A stretch of DNA of 64,000 bases from Candidatus Gastranaerophilales bacterium (GTDB lineage: Bacteria; Cyanobacteriota; Vampirovibrionia; Gastranaerophilales; Gastranaerophilaceae): positions 1 through 64,000 of the forward strand of contig CALUQG010000003.1 in assembly GCA_944322855.1 (NCBI GenBank). The letters are read 5' to 3'. The notes under the pieces are model-generated. The model was not told where the DNA came from. It was given only the letters and a program-made list of their open reading frames with translations, and did no database searches. Shown here one piece after another: positions 42,402-50,835 of the stretch. Position 1 is the first letter of the stretch, and the number at the start of each line of letters is the position of its first letter. A program made the translations under genes and the position numbers.

Positions 42402-43023
42402 ACATATAACAAAACATATTGTCTGGTCAAAAGATGATGATATGGAAGAAATTTTTGAAAAAATATACAAAAGAAATCTCTGGCAAAGCAGTGAATCTGC
42501 TTCAGGTAAGGGTTCTGAAATAGAAGCTGCACAAAACTTATTAGAAAAACTTCCGTTGCTATTAGAAAAGTATAATATCAGAAGTATAACAGATGCTCCC
42601 TGCGGTGATTATAACTGGATGAAAAAGCTGAATTATAAATTCGAAATTTATCAGGGTATAGATATTGTTAAAGAAATTATTCAGAACAATAAAATTTATG
42701 AAAACACAAATATTCGTTTTGATTGCGCTAATATACTGGATTGTAAACTTAAAAAAACAGACCTTATACTTTGCAGAGACTGCTTTATCCATTTTGATTT
42801 TTCAGAAATATTCCATTGTATAAATAATTTTAAACAAAGTGAAAGCGAATATTTGCTGCTCACTAATTATGATATTTCTCAAAATGGAGACGTTTTGACG
42901 GGACAATTCAGGAAAATAAATTTGCAGTTGCCTCCTTTTAATTTTCCTGTACCTCTGGAAAAGCTGGAAGACGATATCGCAGACGGAAAATATTTGTGTT
43001 TATGGAGATTGAGTGAATTATGA
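42388..43023 (+). CDS. class I SAM-dependent methyltransferase
   Basis: A 211-residue methyltransferase of a family often found in surface-glycan and modification clusters. Features: NLWQSSESASGKGSE near the N-terminus, the SAM-binding motif ITDAPCGDYNWM, an acidic strand end YQGIDIV, and LCRDCFIHFDFSEIF; it ends with LQLPPFNFPVPLEKL. The start is placed at 42388 (MSLNEH) with AGGAG upstream; it overlaps the GH13-like gene by 14 nt. The next gene overlaps by 4 nt (ATGA). The acceptor is unknown, but the context suggests a sugar or a peptide. Confidence 0.85.
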   Translation: MSLNEHITKHIVWSKDDDMEEIFEKIYKRNLWQSSESASGKGSEIEAAQNLLEKLPLLLEKYNIRSITDAPCGDYNWMKKLNYKFEIYQGIDIVKEIIQNNKIYENTNIRFDCANILDCKLKKTDLILCRDCFIHFDFSEIFHCINNFKQSESEYLLLTNYDISQNGDVLTGQFRKINLQLPPFNFPVPLEKLEDDIADGKYLCLWRLSEL

Positions 43024-43919
43024 TAAATCTTCCTTTTCAGATGAATATAGATTTTATTGTCGAAAAATCGGGTTTGGATGAGTTTGTATTTAACAAACTG
43101 TTTGATGAACTTCAAAATATAATGCCTGAACCTGTAGTCTCTTTTTATATAAATAGCTTGGAAGACTATACTGAAATAAAAAAATTGCTGCAGTCTAAGA
43201 AAAATCCTTTTCAAATAATTTTGAAATATAATCCTGAAATTTCAAAAATTCCTTTTAATGACATTTCTGTTCAGATAACTTCAAATATTCCTTCTCTTGC
43301 AAAAATAGTTGAAAATATCGCAAACAAAACATCAAATAGCGTTATTATCGAAATAGTTTCTGATGAACAAGGATATGAGAACTATAAAAAAGAAATTTTG
43401 AGGGTAAGAAATATTAATTTGAATAATATTTTTATTCATCCATATCTTACAGAAAATGAAGTGAAAAACTATTTTTGTAATGTTTTAAACCGACCTTTTT
43501 TGACCTGCGCTGCACCGTGGCTAAATCCGGTTATACATTCCAACGGGGATGTGTATTGCTGCAAATATAACTGTATAGGTAATATAAAAGAAAACGGACT
43601 TTTGGATTTGTGGAATAATCAAAAAGCTGATGATACAAGAAAATCTTTGTGTTCTCAAAAAAATCTCTCTGCCTGTGTAAAATGTTCAAAAAAATATGAT
43701 GATACATTTCTGATAGTTGAAAAGGCAAGGTTGGTTTATAAAAACAAAATTTATAATTTTGCATCTGAAATCAATTATACAAAATCCGCACCAAAACTTG
43801 CTGTTACCGGAAATGAAAAAGATAAAAACAGCTATGATTGTTCTATTGTTCCTGTATTTAGAGACGAAGATTTGATTAATCTGACAAAGTCGCAAAAGGT
43901 TATTATGCTGTTAGAGTAG
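43020..43919 (+). CDS. SPASM-domain protein lacking a radical-SAM motif
   Basis: A 299-residue protein. Residues 163-222 form a SPASM-type domain: CAAPWLNP, SNGDVYCCKYNCIGN, a Leu-Trp segment (LLDLWNN) and the final CVKC, seven cysteines that usually hold auxiliary 4Fe-4S clusters. The N-terminal half shows repeated beta/alpha units like a partial barrel, but no CxxxCxxC that would bind the radical-SAM cluster. It may be a partner or carrier for a radical-SAM enzyme elsewhere, or a degenerate family member. It overlaps the methyltransferase by 4 nt. Confidence 0.8.
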   Translation: MINLPFQMNIDFIVEKSGLDEFVFNKLFDELQNIMPEPVVSFYINSLEDYTEIKKLLQSKKNPFQIILKYNPEISKIPFNDISVQITSNIPSLAKIVENIANKTSNSVIIEIVSDEQGYENYKKEILRVRNINLNNIFIHPYLTENEVKNYFCNVLNRPFLTCAAPWLNPVIHSNGDVYCCKYNCIGNIKENGLLDLWNNQKADDTRKSLCSQKNLSACVKCSKKYDDTFLIVEKARLVYKNKIYNFASEINYTKSAPKLAVTGNEKDKNSYDCSIVPVFRDEDLINLTKSQKVIMLLE

Positions 43920-43941
43920 TATTTGGGGATGGAAATTATTT

Positions 43942-44424
43942 ATGAAAAAATGCAAAAGTTTTCAACCGGTTATAAATTTCAACAGCAAGATTTTAATTCT
44001 GGGTTCTATGCCGGGAATACAATCTCTTGAAAAGCAGGAGTATTATGCGTATCCACAGAATAGATTCTGGAGAGTTATGGCTTTTTTGTGCCATTGCTCT
44101 GACTTACAAGATTTTGATTATAACAAAAAGCTAGAAATTATACTGAATAACAATTATGCTCTCTGGGACGTTATTGCTTCATGCGAAAGACAAGGCAGCC
44201 TTGATACGAATATTGTAAAAGAAGTACCTAACAAAATACCGAAACTTCTCAAAAATTATCCGAATATTGACACAATATATTTAAATGGAACAAAGGCATT
44301 CTCTGCTTTGAAAAAATATTTCCCTGAACTTTTGTTACAATATCATTGCAGAAAACTGCCCTCCACAAGCCCTGCTAATGCAAAGTTTAAATTAAAAGAT
44401 TTGTATGAACTATGGAAAATGTGA
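43942..44424 (+). CDS. DNA-deoxyinosine (hypoxanthine) glycosylase
   Basis: A 160-residue member of the uracil-DNA glycosylase superfamily, family 6 type, which removes deaminated adenine (hypoxanthine) from DNA. The motif ILGSMPG (residues 19-25) followed by YYAYPQNRFW is diagnostic, and LPSTSPAN near the C-terminus is the second motif. It lies 22 bp after the SPASM gene and may be in the same transcript, though its function looks unrelated. Confidence 0.9.
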   Translation: MKKCKSFQPVINFNSKILILGSMPGIQSLEKQEYYAYPQNRFWRVMAFLCHCSDLQDFDYNKKLEIILNNNYALWDVIASCERQGSLDTNIVKEVPNKIPKLLKNYPNIDTIYLNGTKAFSALKKYFPELLLQYHCRKLPSTSPANAKFKLKDLYELWKM

Positions 44425-44816
44425 TGAAAGGTAACTATTAATACGAAGAATGTTTTATTAGCAAATTGACACATTTTTTCACTATATTTTGTTTTATTGG
44501 TATAACAAATACATTTATTTTAATTCTTTAATGTATTCTTTGCCGTACAACTCAAAAACAGTGCATATCTCGCTGAAATTCTGCAATTCTCAATCTATTC
44601 GTACAGTCCAGAAAAAGTCCGGTTTTCCAGTTTGATTTTTTTGTAAACTTAATTTTACCGACTGCAAAATGCCTATACAAAACTAACTTCACCAAAATAA
44701 TCTATCTATCCGTACAAATCAAATTGGACAAAAAACTACAATTTAATTCAAATCCAAAAATGGGTACACTAAAAACAAAAAAGCCCGAAACTTTAATTGT
44801 TTCAAGGCTTTTATAG
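44425..44816. other. 392-bp gene-free spacer
   Basis: No gene. Three copies of a short [CT]CGTACA unit (44543-44549, 44599-44605, 44710-44716) are embedded in AT-rich sequence, and the tRNA terminator lies at 44771-44809. Confidence 0.5.
44771..44809 (-). terminator. terminator of tRNA-Ala
   Basis: On the minus strand, AGCC plus GAAAC pair with GTTTC plus GGCT around an 8-nt-class loop with a small internal bulge, followed by T6GT5. It lies 8 nt after the tRNA 3' end. Confidence 0.7.
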
Positions 44817-44892
44817 TGGTGGAGGATAGGAGATTCGAACTCCTGACCCCCTGCGTGCAAAGCAGGTGCTCTACCAGCTGAGCTAATCCCCC
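44817..44892 (-). tRNA. tRNA-Ala (anticodon TGC)
   Basis: A 76-nt cloverleaf on the minus strand. The acceptor stem is GGGGGAT paired with ATCCTCC (one G-U), the D arm contains AGCTCAGCTGGTAGAGC, the anticodon loop TTTGCAC gives TGC, and the T arm has GTTCGAATC. The 3' CCA is encoded in the DNA (44819-44817). It is a single gene with its own terminator and a structured leader upstream (44911-45013). Confidence 0.97.
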
Positions 44893-44910
44893 ATGGATTT
44901 TTGTATATCC

Positions 44911-45013
44911 GCACCTGCATCAGGTGCTTAATTTCAAGTTTGTAAAGCTTGCGCTTTACGGGGTTAAGCTAATCATTTACAATTCTCTCACTAACCCTCG
45001 CCATTTCCGGCGA
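44911..45013 (-). other. hairpin-rich leader upstream of tRNA-Ala
   Basis: About 100 nt with three consecutive inverted repeats: GCACCTG/CAGGTGC (7 bp, 3-nt loop, 44911-44927), GTAAAGC/GCTTTAC (7 bp, 4-nt loop, 44942-44959) and TCGCC/GGCGA (5 bp, 44998-45013), plus a 6-bp long-range pair GGGTTA/TAACCC (44961-44966 with 44992-44997). It is GC-richer than its surroundings and may be a structured RNA or a repeat element. Confidence 0.45.
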
Positions 45014-45065
45014 CAATTATTATCATACATGCTAATTTTTTTTTGTAAAGAGCAAACTAAAAAAA

Positions 45066-45710
45066 TTATATGTCCAATCCGATGACATCTATATCATGAT
45101 AATGTGCTTTTATCTTTGAATGATATTCTTTTGTCAATCCAGCCATAATTATACCCAGATATGCCCCGAGTATTGCTTCCAATTGAGATACAGGCAGCAT
45201 GTTTGAGGGTAAATCCTTAAAGCCGAAGCGGTGTTTTAATGCACTTTGCAGAGCTTTACAGTCCACAGGAGATCTGTCTTTATAAATCCCTGAAAGTCCA
45301 AATGACGATTTTAATTCATGTATATCATACCTGAATATATCCACACCGGCTTTCTTTAATTCAAGGAAAACATCACATCCTCTATGAGAATATCTTTGAA
45401 TCCAATCTCTATCTTTATCAATCAATTCACTGCTTTGTACAAGCTGATATTCTCTTGATATCAGTTTCCATTTTGCATTCAGCATCAATGGGTTTTCAGG
45501 CATTGCTATATTTATTATCGAATTTTGTTTTCCGACCAGTCTTTTAAAGAAAAATCTAACGTCTTCCATCGAAAAAAGTTTGTCCAGTGTTATAATTTTT
45601 AAATTTCTGTCAATTATTGCAACACCGGTCTCATTTGTAGAATTTGAACCCAATGATATTCCAACAAAGTATAATTTGTTTTCAAATTTTTTTTCGTTTG
45701 TTTTACACAC
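45066..45710 (-). CDS. DUF429-like, RNase H-fold protein
   Basis: A 214-residue protein resembling the DUF429 group of predicted RNase H-fold nucleases: a first strand YFVGISLGSNSTNETGVAIID, an INIAMPENP segment in the position of the second acidic motif, and a C-terminal QLEAILGAYLG helix. The first motif has Ser where relatives have Asp (GISLG versus GIDLG), so catalytic ability is uncertain. The only start in frame before the core is GTG at 45710, without a clear ribosome site. It is 22 bp downstream of the membrane protein gene at 45733 and likely in its operon. Confidence 0.5.
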   Translation of the reverse strand: MCKTNEKKFENKLYFVGISLGSNSTNETGVAIIDRNLKIITLDKLFSMEDVRFFFKRLVGKQNSIINIAMPENPLMLNAKWKLISREYQLVQSSELIDKDRDWIQRYSHRGCDVFLELKKAGVDIFRYDIHELKSSFGLSGIYKDRSPVDCKALQSALKHRFGFKDLPSNMLPVSQLEAILGAYLGIIMAGLTKEYHSKIKAHYHDIDVIGLDI

Positions 45711-45732
45711 TTAAACTATCAAACCTTTTGCA

Positions 45733-46317
45733 TTAATATACTGTTCTTCTTACAGCATTAAATCTACCCTGGTTTCTGCTTTCATACAACTTTTCAAAAT
45801 TATTTTGAACATCTTTGTAATTTTTCACTGTAAGTTCTATAGATTTGTTTACCACAATAAACATTATAGGTAAAGATATTAATACAGTCATAATTCCAAC
45901 GAACATATGTTTTGAAAATTTTATCAAATGAGCTTTTTCTTTTGCTGCATTAATATTGCTTCTGTACTGAGATAGCAATTTGTTGAATAGTTTTGTTCTC
46001 TCTTCCATAGGGATTTTGTCAAAATATTCAACATTTTCGGCATTAACCATTACAACAAACTTTTTTGCTCTTGGAGCATTGTTTCTTACGACGGGTTTTT
46101 CAATTTCTGCATAGGGATCAAATTCTTCTCCTTTTTGCAGATTTTCTTCAAAATTCCCGCCAAGCAGAGCTGCCGGACTTTGTGACAAAAAACCCTCAGA
46201 ATCATCAGTAAAATTACTCATGCTTCTAATTGTTTCTTGCAGCTTTTCAATTTCTGCTTTTTCATCAAAATTTAAATTCTGGAAATCATCATCGCTTCCG
46301 CTCAAATTACCTGACAT
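45733..46317 (-). CDS. hypothetical protein with one C-terminal membrane helix
   Basis: A 194-residue protein. The first 80 residues are acidic and disordered-looking; then a basic stretch (APRAKKFVVMVNAENVEYF), a helical segment with KEKAHLIKFSKHMFVG, one membrane helix (about 139-157) and a short Asn/Arg-rich tail. There is no signal peptide. The single helix near the C-terminus suggests a tail-anchored type membrane protein. I do not recognise the family. It is followed by the DUF429-like gene. Confidence 0.6.
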   Translation of the reverse strand: MSGNLSGSDDDFQNLNFDEKAEIEKLQETIRSMSNFTDDSEGFLSQSPAALLGGNFEENLQKGEEFDPYAEIEKPVVRNNAPRAKKFVVMVNAENVEYFDKIPMEERTKLFNKLLSQYRSNINAAKEKAHLIKFSKHMFVGIMTVLISLPIMFIVVNKSIELTVKNYKDVQNNFEKLYESRNQGRFNAVRRTVY

Positions 46318-46439
46318 TTTCCCTCTAAACTTCGTTTGTCTGTTGTATTTGTAGAATGTTTTTGTGCTAAACTAATTATATTATACTACATTATAAAAAA
46401 AATTTACCAGACTTTAATGTATTTTATACGGAGAGAGAC

Positions 46440-47477
46440 ATGTTTGATTTTGATAGAAATAAACTTGAAGAATATATAGATAAATTATCCAATCCCAGAG
46501 TTTTGATAATCGGCGATATGGGGATAGATGAAATGGTTTATGGCGATACTGAAAGAATTTCGAGAGAAGCGCCTGTTTTGATTTTGAGACATTCGCATAC
46601 GAAAATTATTCTCGGTCAGGCTGCCAATGCTGCGCATAACCTGGCAACAATAAACGGAGGTAAAGTCTCTGCGATAGGTTTATATGGTGATGATTACTAT
46701 GGCCCGATGCTTTTGGAAGCCTTTCAAAAAGCCGGTATTAATACAGATTACATGGTACAGGATAAATCCCGTACCACTACTGTTAAATCAAGAATTTCAG
46801 GTGCAAGTTTTCACTCTGTAACACAGCAGGTTGTCAGAATAGACAGGGTTGATGAAAGTTCACTTTCTCAAGAAATTGAAGATAAAATTATTGAAAATAT
46901 TAAAAAAGCAATACCTGAACATGATGCAATTATTCTTTCTGACTATAATATAGGACTATTGACAGATCGTATAATCCAGGAAACAGTTAAAACAGCAAAA
47001 GAGTACGGGAAAATAGTTGTGGCAGATGTTCAAAAAAATATGACAAGATACAAAGGTGTTTATGCCTTAACTCCAAACCAGCCGGATAGTGAAAAAGCTG
47101 TCGGATATTTTATAAAAGACGAAAATTCTTTGTCTAAAGCCGGCGAAGATATTTTAAAAATGACAGATGCTAAAGTTCTTCTGCTCACCAGAGGCGGTGA
47201 CGGGATGGCTGTTTTTGAACATGAAAAGCCTACTCATACAGATGTACCGGTGTTTAACAAAACCGATGTTTTTGATGTAACCGGTGCCGGTGATACTGTT
47301 GTTGCTTCGTTTACACTTGCGCTTGCAGCAGGTGCAGAACCAAAGTATGCCGCAATAATCGGTAACATTGCAGCAAGTATTGTAATTCGCTCGTTCGGAT
47401 GTGCAACAACAACTATTCAAGAATTGAAAAACAGTCTTCATAAAATGAATATGAATAACTATATAATTAAAGCCTAA
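46440..47477 (+). CDS. hldE: D-glycero-beta-D-manno-heptose-7-phosphate kinase
   Basis: PfkB-family sugar kinase matching the N-terminal (kinase, RfaE1) domain of HldE, which makes heptose-1,7-bisphosphate for the LPS core. Features: VLIIGDMGIDEMVYGDTERISREAPV at the N-terminus, with the substrate-contacting RISREAP, GQAANAAHNLA, and DVTGAGDT with catalytic base D285. At 345 residues it lacks the nucleotidyltransferase half, so an RfaE2 must be encoded elsewhere (standalone form). GGAGAG precedes the ATG. It is the start of a run of envelope genes. Confidence 0.9.
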   Translation: MFDFDRNKLEEYIDKLSNPRVLIIGDMGIDEMVYGDTERISREAPVLILRHSHTKIILGQAANAAHNLATINGGKVSAIGLYGDDYYGPMLLEAFQKAGINTDYMVQDKSRTTTVKSRISGASFHSVTQQVVRIDRVDESSLSQEIEDKIIENIKKAIPEHDAIILSDYNIGLLTDRIIQETVKTAKEYGKIVVADVQKNMTRYKGVYALTPNQPDSEKAVGYFIKDENSLSKAGEDILKMTDAKVLLLTRGGDGMAVFEHEKPTHTDVPVFNKTDVFDVTGAGDTVVASFTLALAAGAEPKYAAIIGNIAASIVIRSFGCATTTIQELKNSLHKMNMNNYIIKA

Positions 47478-47501
47478 AATATATCACTAAGGAGAAAATA
47501 G

Positions 47502-48170
47502 ATGAATATTAAAGATTTAAAACCCCTTGATTACATTATTATTGTTGCACTTATTGTAGTTGTTGCAATAGGAGCATTGGTGCTGTTAGGTAAAAATAAA
47601 TTTTCAAAATCTCCTGTAGAAGCAACAAAGAAAATTGCGTTTCAGGTAATGGTTAGAGGGGTTACAATAACTGACAGCAAACTTCCTTTTAAAATCGGAG
47701 ATGAATCTTTTATAACTATAAGAAATGTACCGTATACCAAACTTCAGGTTGTTGATGTTGTTGCTCAGCCAAGAAAAACAATTATTCCAATAAATAATCC
47801 GCAGCAGCCTTTTGCTGTTATAGATGATTATTCTCAGCCTTATCAATATGATCTACTTGTCACATTAATTGATGATGCAAAAATCACTAAAGATGGAGCT
47901 GTTGCAGGCGGTAATAAAGTGAAAATCGGTCTGCCTATTGTGTTAGAAGGATTTAATTACCGTATCGGCGGTACTATTTCTAATGTACAGGTTCTTGAAA
48001 ATAAAGATGTCGATGCTATTAATAAATTTGTTCAGGAGCAAAAACTTATTCAAAATGTTCAGGAAGCAAATGCAGTAGCTGTAAAAAAACAAGATTTGCA
48101 GCCAAAAACTGAAACATCTGAAAAATCTATTGATTTGAAAAACAAAGCACCTAAAGAAGAAGTTAAATAA
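47502..48170 (+). CDS. DUF4330-family membrane-anchored protein
   Basis: A 222-residue protein with one N-terminal membrane helix (about 11-31) after the conserved-looking DLKPLDYIIIVALI, then a beta-rich extracytoplasmic domain (about 42-175) and a Lys/Gln/Glu-rich tail. This matches DUF4330, best known from cyanobacteria; function unknown. AAGGAG gives the start. It lies between the heptose kinase and the O-antigen ligase genes with short gaps, so it may act in polysaccharide export or assembly. Confidence 0.8.
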   Translation: MNIKDLKPLDYIIIVALIVVVAIGALVLLGKNKFSKSPVEATKKIAFQVMVRGVTITDSKLPFKIGDESFITIRNVPYTKLQVVDVVAQPRKTIIPINNPQQPFAVIDDYSQPYQYDLLVTLIDDAKITKDGAVAGGNKVKIGLPIVLEGFNYRIGGTISNVQVLENKDVDAINKFVQEQKLIQNVQEANAVAVKKQDLQPKTETSEKSIDLKNKAPKEEVK

Positions 48171-48184
48171 AAGTTGTTGGAAAT

Positions 48185-49549
48185 ATGGAATCAAAAATAT
48201 TAGAGCTCAAAAACACATTTTACGCTTTTTTTCAAAATAAATTAGAAAAACTTACCCAAAATAGTTTTATTTTGCAAAAAATTGACGAAATAATTTTTGT
48301 TTTCATTGGGTTGACTCTTCTGGTTTCAACCTTTATGGAAAGCGAAAAAATAGGTGCATTCGCTATAGCGGTTGTGATTTTGACTGTAATCAAACTGTTT
48401 ACTAAAAAGGGTGCAAAAGTAGTGTTTACACACTGGGATGCTGCTATATTAGTTTATTTTGTTATTTGCTTTATAAGCACAATTAACTCAACGCTTGTTT
48501 CTCAGAGTATTCATGGATTTTTGAAAACAGTAATATATATATTCTATTATTTTTGCGCAGTGAATTATTTTCAATCAAATCAAAATAAAATCAGATATGT
48601 ATTTTACTTTGTTGCTGCTTTATGCTGTATAGAAGGACTTATAGCTATTTTTCAAAACTTTTCAGGTGTAGAGCAGATTTCTACTTGGCAGGATGCAAAT
48701 TATATAAACCCTGAGGATGCAATAGCCAGAGCTTATGGGACTTTGAAACCTTATAATCCAAATTTATTAGGCGGATATCTGATAGCCGGTCTTCCGTTTG
48801 TTTCCGGAGCAGCTTCTTTATGCTTGATAAAAAAACAGTGGAAGATGTTTGTTCTGTTTACTGCTGCTTTTTTAGTTTGTTCACTGGCTGTATTTTTGAC
48901 CGGTTCAAGAGGTGCTTATCTCGGACTTGGAGCTATTCTTGCCGGTGCAATTATTATTGTAGGATTGCTTCTAAAAACGGATTTTTCTCATGAAAGGACT
49001 CTTAAATCAATTTATAACAAAGCTGTTGCAGCTTTAATAGGCTTGTTTGCGCTTGTTTTAATAGCGGTTCCTAAAGTTACAAAACGATTGCTTTCAATAT
49101 TTATATTGAGAGGTGATTCATCAACTTCTTTCAGGATGAATGTTTATCATTCATCCTGGCAAATGTTTTGTGACAATTGGATTTTAGGAATAGGTGCAGG
49201 AAATCGTACCTTCAGAGAAATATATGGTTTGTACATGCTTACAGGTTATGATGCATTGAGCACGTATTCGGTACCTTTAGAAATCGCAGTTGAGGCCGGG
49301 ATTTTTGGATTGATTGCGTTTGTTTCTTTTGTCGTACTTTTTCTAATAAAATCGTTTAAATATATTCTGGAAAATGCTCCTGAAAGACTAGCTGAAAAGT
49401 TGATTGTTGCATCTGCAATATTGACCGTTATGGGTGTGTTCACACATGGAATGTTTGATACAATATATTTTAGACCTCAGGTTCAGTTTTTGTTTTGGAC
49501 AATGATAGCTATGTCATCGTCTTTGCTTGTTTTAAAAGAGGACAGGTGA
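48185..49549 (+). CDS. IctB-like O-antigen ligase family protein
   Basis: A 454-residue polytopic protein with about ten to twelve membrane helices. The Wzy_C core (about 225-345) includes the typical LTGSRGAYLGLG and, ahead of it, AYGTLKPYNPNLLGGYLIAG, a signature of the cyanobacterial IctB branch once proposed as a bicarbonate transporter. The large periplasmic loop carries RMNVYHSSWQMF and GAGNRTF. Context (heptose kinase upstream) favours a role in joining or polymerising surface polysaccharide. In a non-photosynthetic organism carbon-concentration is unlikely. Confidence 0.85.
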   Translation: MESKILELKNTFYAFFQNKLEKLTQNSFILQKIDEIIFVFIGLTLLVSTFMESEKIGAFAIAVVILTVIKLFTKKGAKVVFTHWDAAILVYFVICFISTINSTLVSQSIHGFLKTVIYIFYYFCAVNYFQSNQNKIRYVFYFVAALCCIEGLIAIFQNFSGVEQISTWQDANYINPEDAIARAYGTLKPYNPNLLGGYLIAGLPFVSGAASLCLIKKQWKMFVLFTAAFLVCSLAVFLTGSRGAYLGLGAILAGAIIIVGLLLKTDFSHERTLKSIYNKAVAALIGLFALVLIAVPKVTKRLLSIFILRGDSSTSFRMNVYHSSWQMFCDNWILGIGAGNRTFREIYGLYMLTGYDALSTYSVPLEIAVEAGIFGLIAFVSFVVLFLIKSFKYILENAPERLAEKLIVASAILTVMGVFTHGMFDTIYFRPQVQFLFWTMIAMSSSLLVLKEDR

Positions 49550-49635
49550 CTGATGATTTGTGCCGGCGGCAATTGACACGGGGTGGATTAAGTTAATGAA
49601 TAAAGAATAGATACTTTATTTGTGAGGTATAAAAG

Positions 49636-50835
49636 ATGAAATTGTCAAAAAGAATAACATTAACAGTTCTTGCTTTAATAGGATTTATTACATCAATTAA
49701 GCTTTCTATAATATATATTGATGCAAATTTTAATCCGTATGCATTGTCGAGTTTTTGTTCTATAAATGATCTGATTGACTGTGACGGGGTTGCAAAAACT
49801 ACCCATTCACAGTTTTTGGGAATACCTTTGGCATTCTGGGGTTTGTTTTTGTATTTTGTATTTTTGTTTTTTATATATGTTGATAAACTTCAAAAAATTC
49901 AAATTAAGAATGTACGAATATTTGGTTTTACAGAAGTTTTCAAAAATCCGGAATCTTATATTTGCGCTCTCGGTATTATTGCTTTTGCAATTTCAATGAG
50001 TCTCGCTTTTATATCTATATTTGAAATACATAAAATATGTGTACTATGCTTTTTTACATATATTTTGAATTTGTTAACAGGACTTTTGGCAAAACCTTCT
50101 GATGAAAGTTATCTGCAGGTTTTTGTAACAAGTTTCAAAGATTTTATAGATGCTTTGAAAATAAGAAAATATGCAATAGCATTTACGGTACTTGTTATCA
50201 TTGCTGCAGGATTTTTGGTGTATACTACTTTATCAAATATTTTAACTCCTCAAGTAAAGTTAAAAAAAGAACTTGAATATTATTCAAAACCGCATGATAA
50301 CTATAAAGCCTCAGGAAACACACTCGGTGACCCTAAAGCGACTCTAGTAGTTCATGAGTATACTGATTTTCAGTGCCCGTTTTGTTTTGTGTTGAATACA
50401 ATGATTATGAGAGCGGTTACGGAGCTCAGTAATGTAAAATTTGTTCACCATAATACACCTTTGGATGCGGCTTGCAATCCTGCGTTGACAACTTCAATGC
50501 ATCCGGGATCTTGCAGGCTTGCTAAATACGTTATTGCTGCCGGTAAACAGGGTAAGTACTGGGATATGAACAATTTGCTTTTTGACAAAGAATTTGAAAC
50601 AGAAGATGAAATTCTTACAGCAGCTGCCAGATTAGGGCTTGATACAAGAAAGCTAAAGGAGGATGCATATTCTGATGAAACTGCAGCTGAACTTCAAAAA
50701 GAAATTCAAGAAGCAATAGATTTTGGTATAGACGGCACACCTGCGATTAGAATAAATCAAGAAACCAAAATCGGTATTTTGCCGTATGAAGAATTGAAAG
50801 AAAAACTTATAAAAGCAGGTGCAAAAGAAAGATAA
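49636..50835 (+). CDS. VKOR-DsbA fusion, disulfide bond formation
   Basis: A 399-residue membrane oxidase. The N-terminal VKOR domain (about 1-150, four helices) has the loop cysteines C41 and C49, the conserved Ser in HSQFLGIP, and the active CxxC C135-VL-C138. A fifth helix (about 180-200) leads to a periplasmic thioredoxin-like DsbA domain with C247-PF-C250 and the cis-Pro motif GTPAI. It makes disulfides in exported proteins using quinone. In cyanobacteria VKOR is fused to a thioredoxin domain; here the partner is of DsbA type. GAGG precedes the ATG. Confidence 0.93.
   Translation: MKLSKRITLTVLALIGFITSIKLSIIYIDANFNPYALSSFCSINDLIDCDGVAKTTHSQFLGIPLAFWGLFLYFVFLFFIYVDKLQKIQIKNVRIFGFTEVFKNPESYICALGIIAFAISMSLAFISIFEIHKICVLCFFTYILNLLTGLLAKPSDESYLQVFVTSFKDFIDALKIRKYAIAFTVLVIIAAGFLVYTTLSNILTPQVKLKKELEYYSKPHDNYKASGNTLGDPKATLVVHEYTDFQCPFCFVLNTMIMRAVTELSNVKFVHHNTPLDAACNPALTTSMHPGSCRLAKYVIAAGKQGKYWDMNNLLFDKEFETEDEILTAAARLGLDTRKLKEDAYSDETAAELQKEIQEAIDFGIDGTPAIRINQETKIGILPYEELKEKLIKAGAKER

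Noticed and set aside
44702-44920. 72-codon minus-strand frame
   Set aside because: It reads through tRNA-Ala and its terminator.
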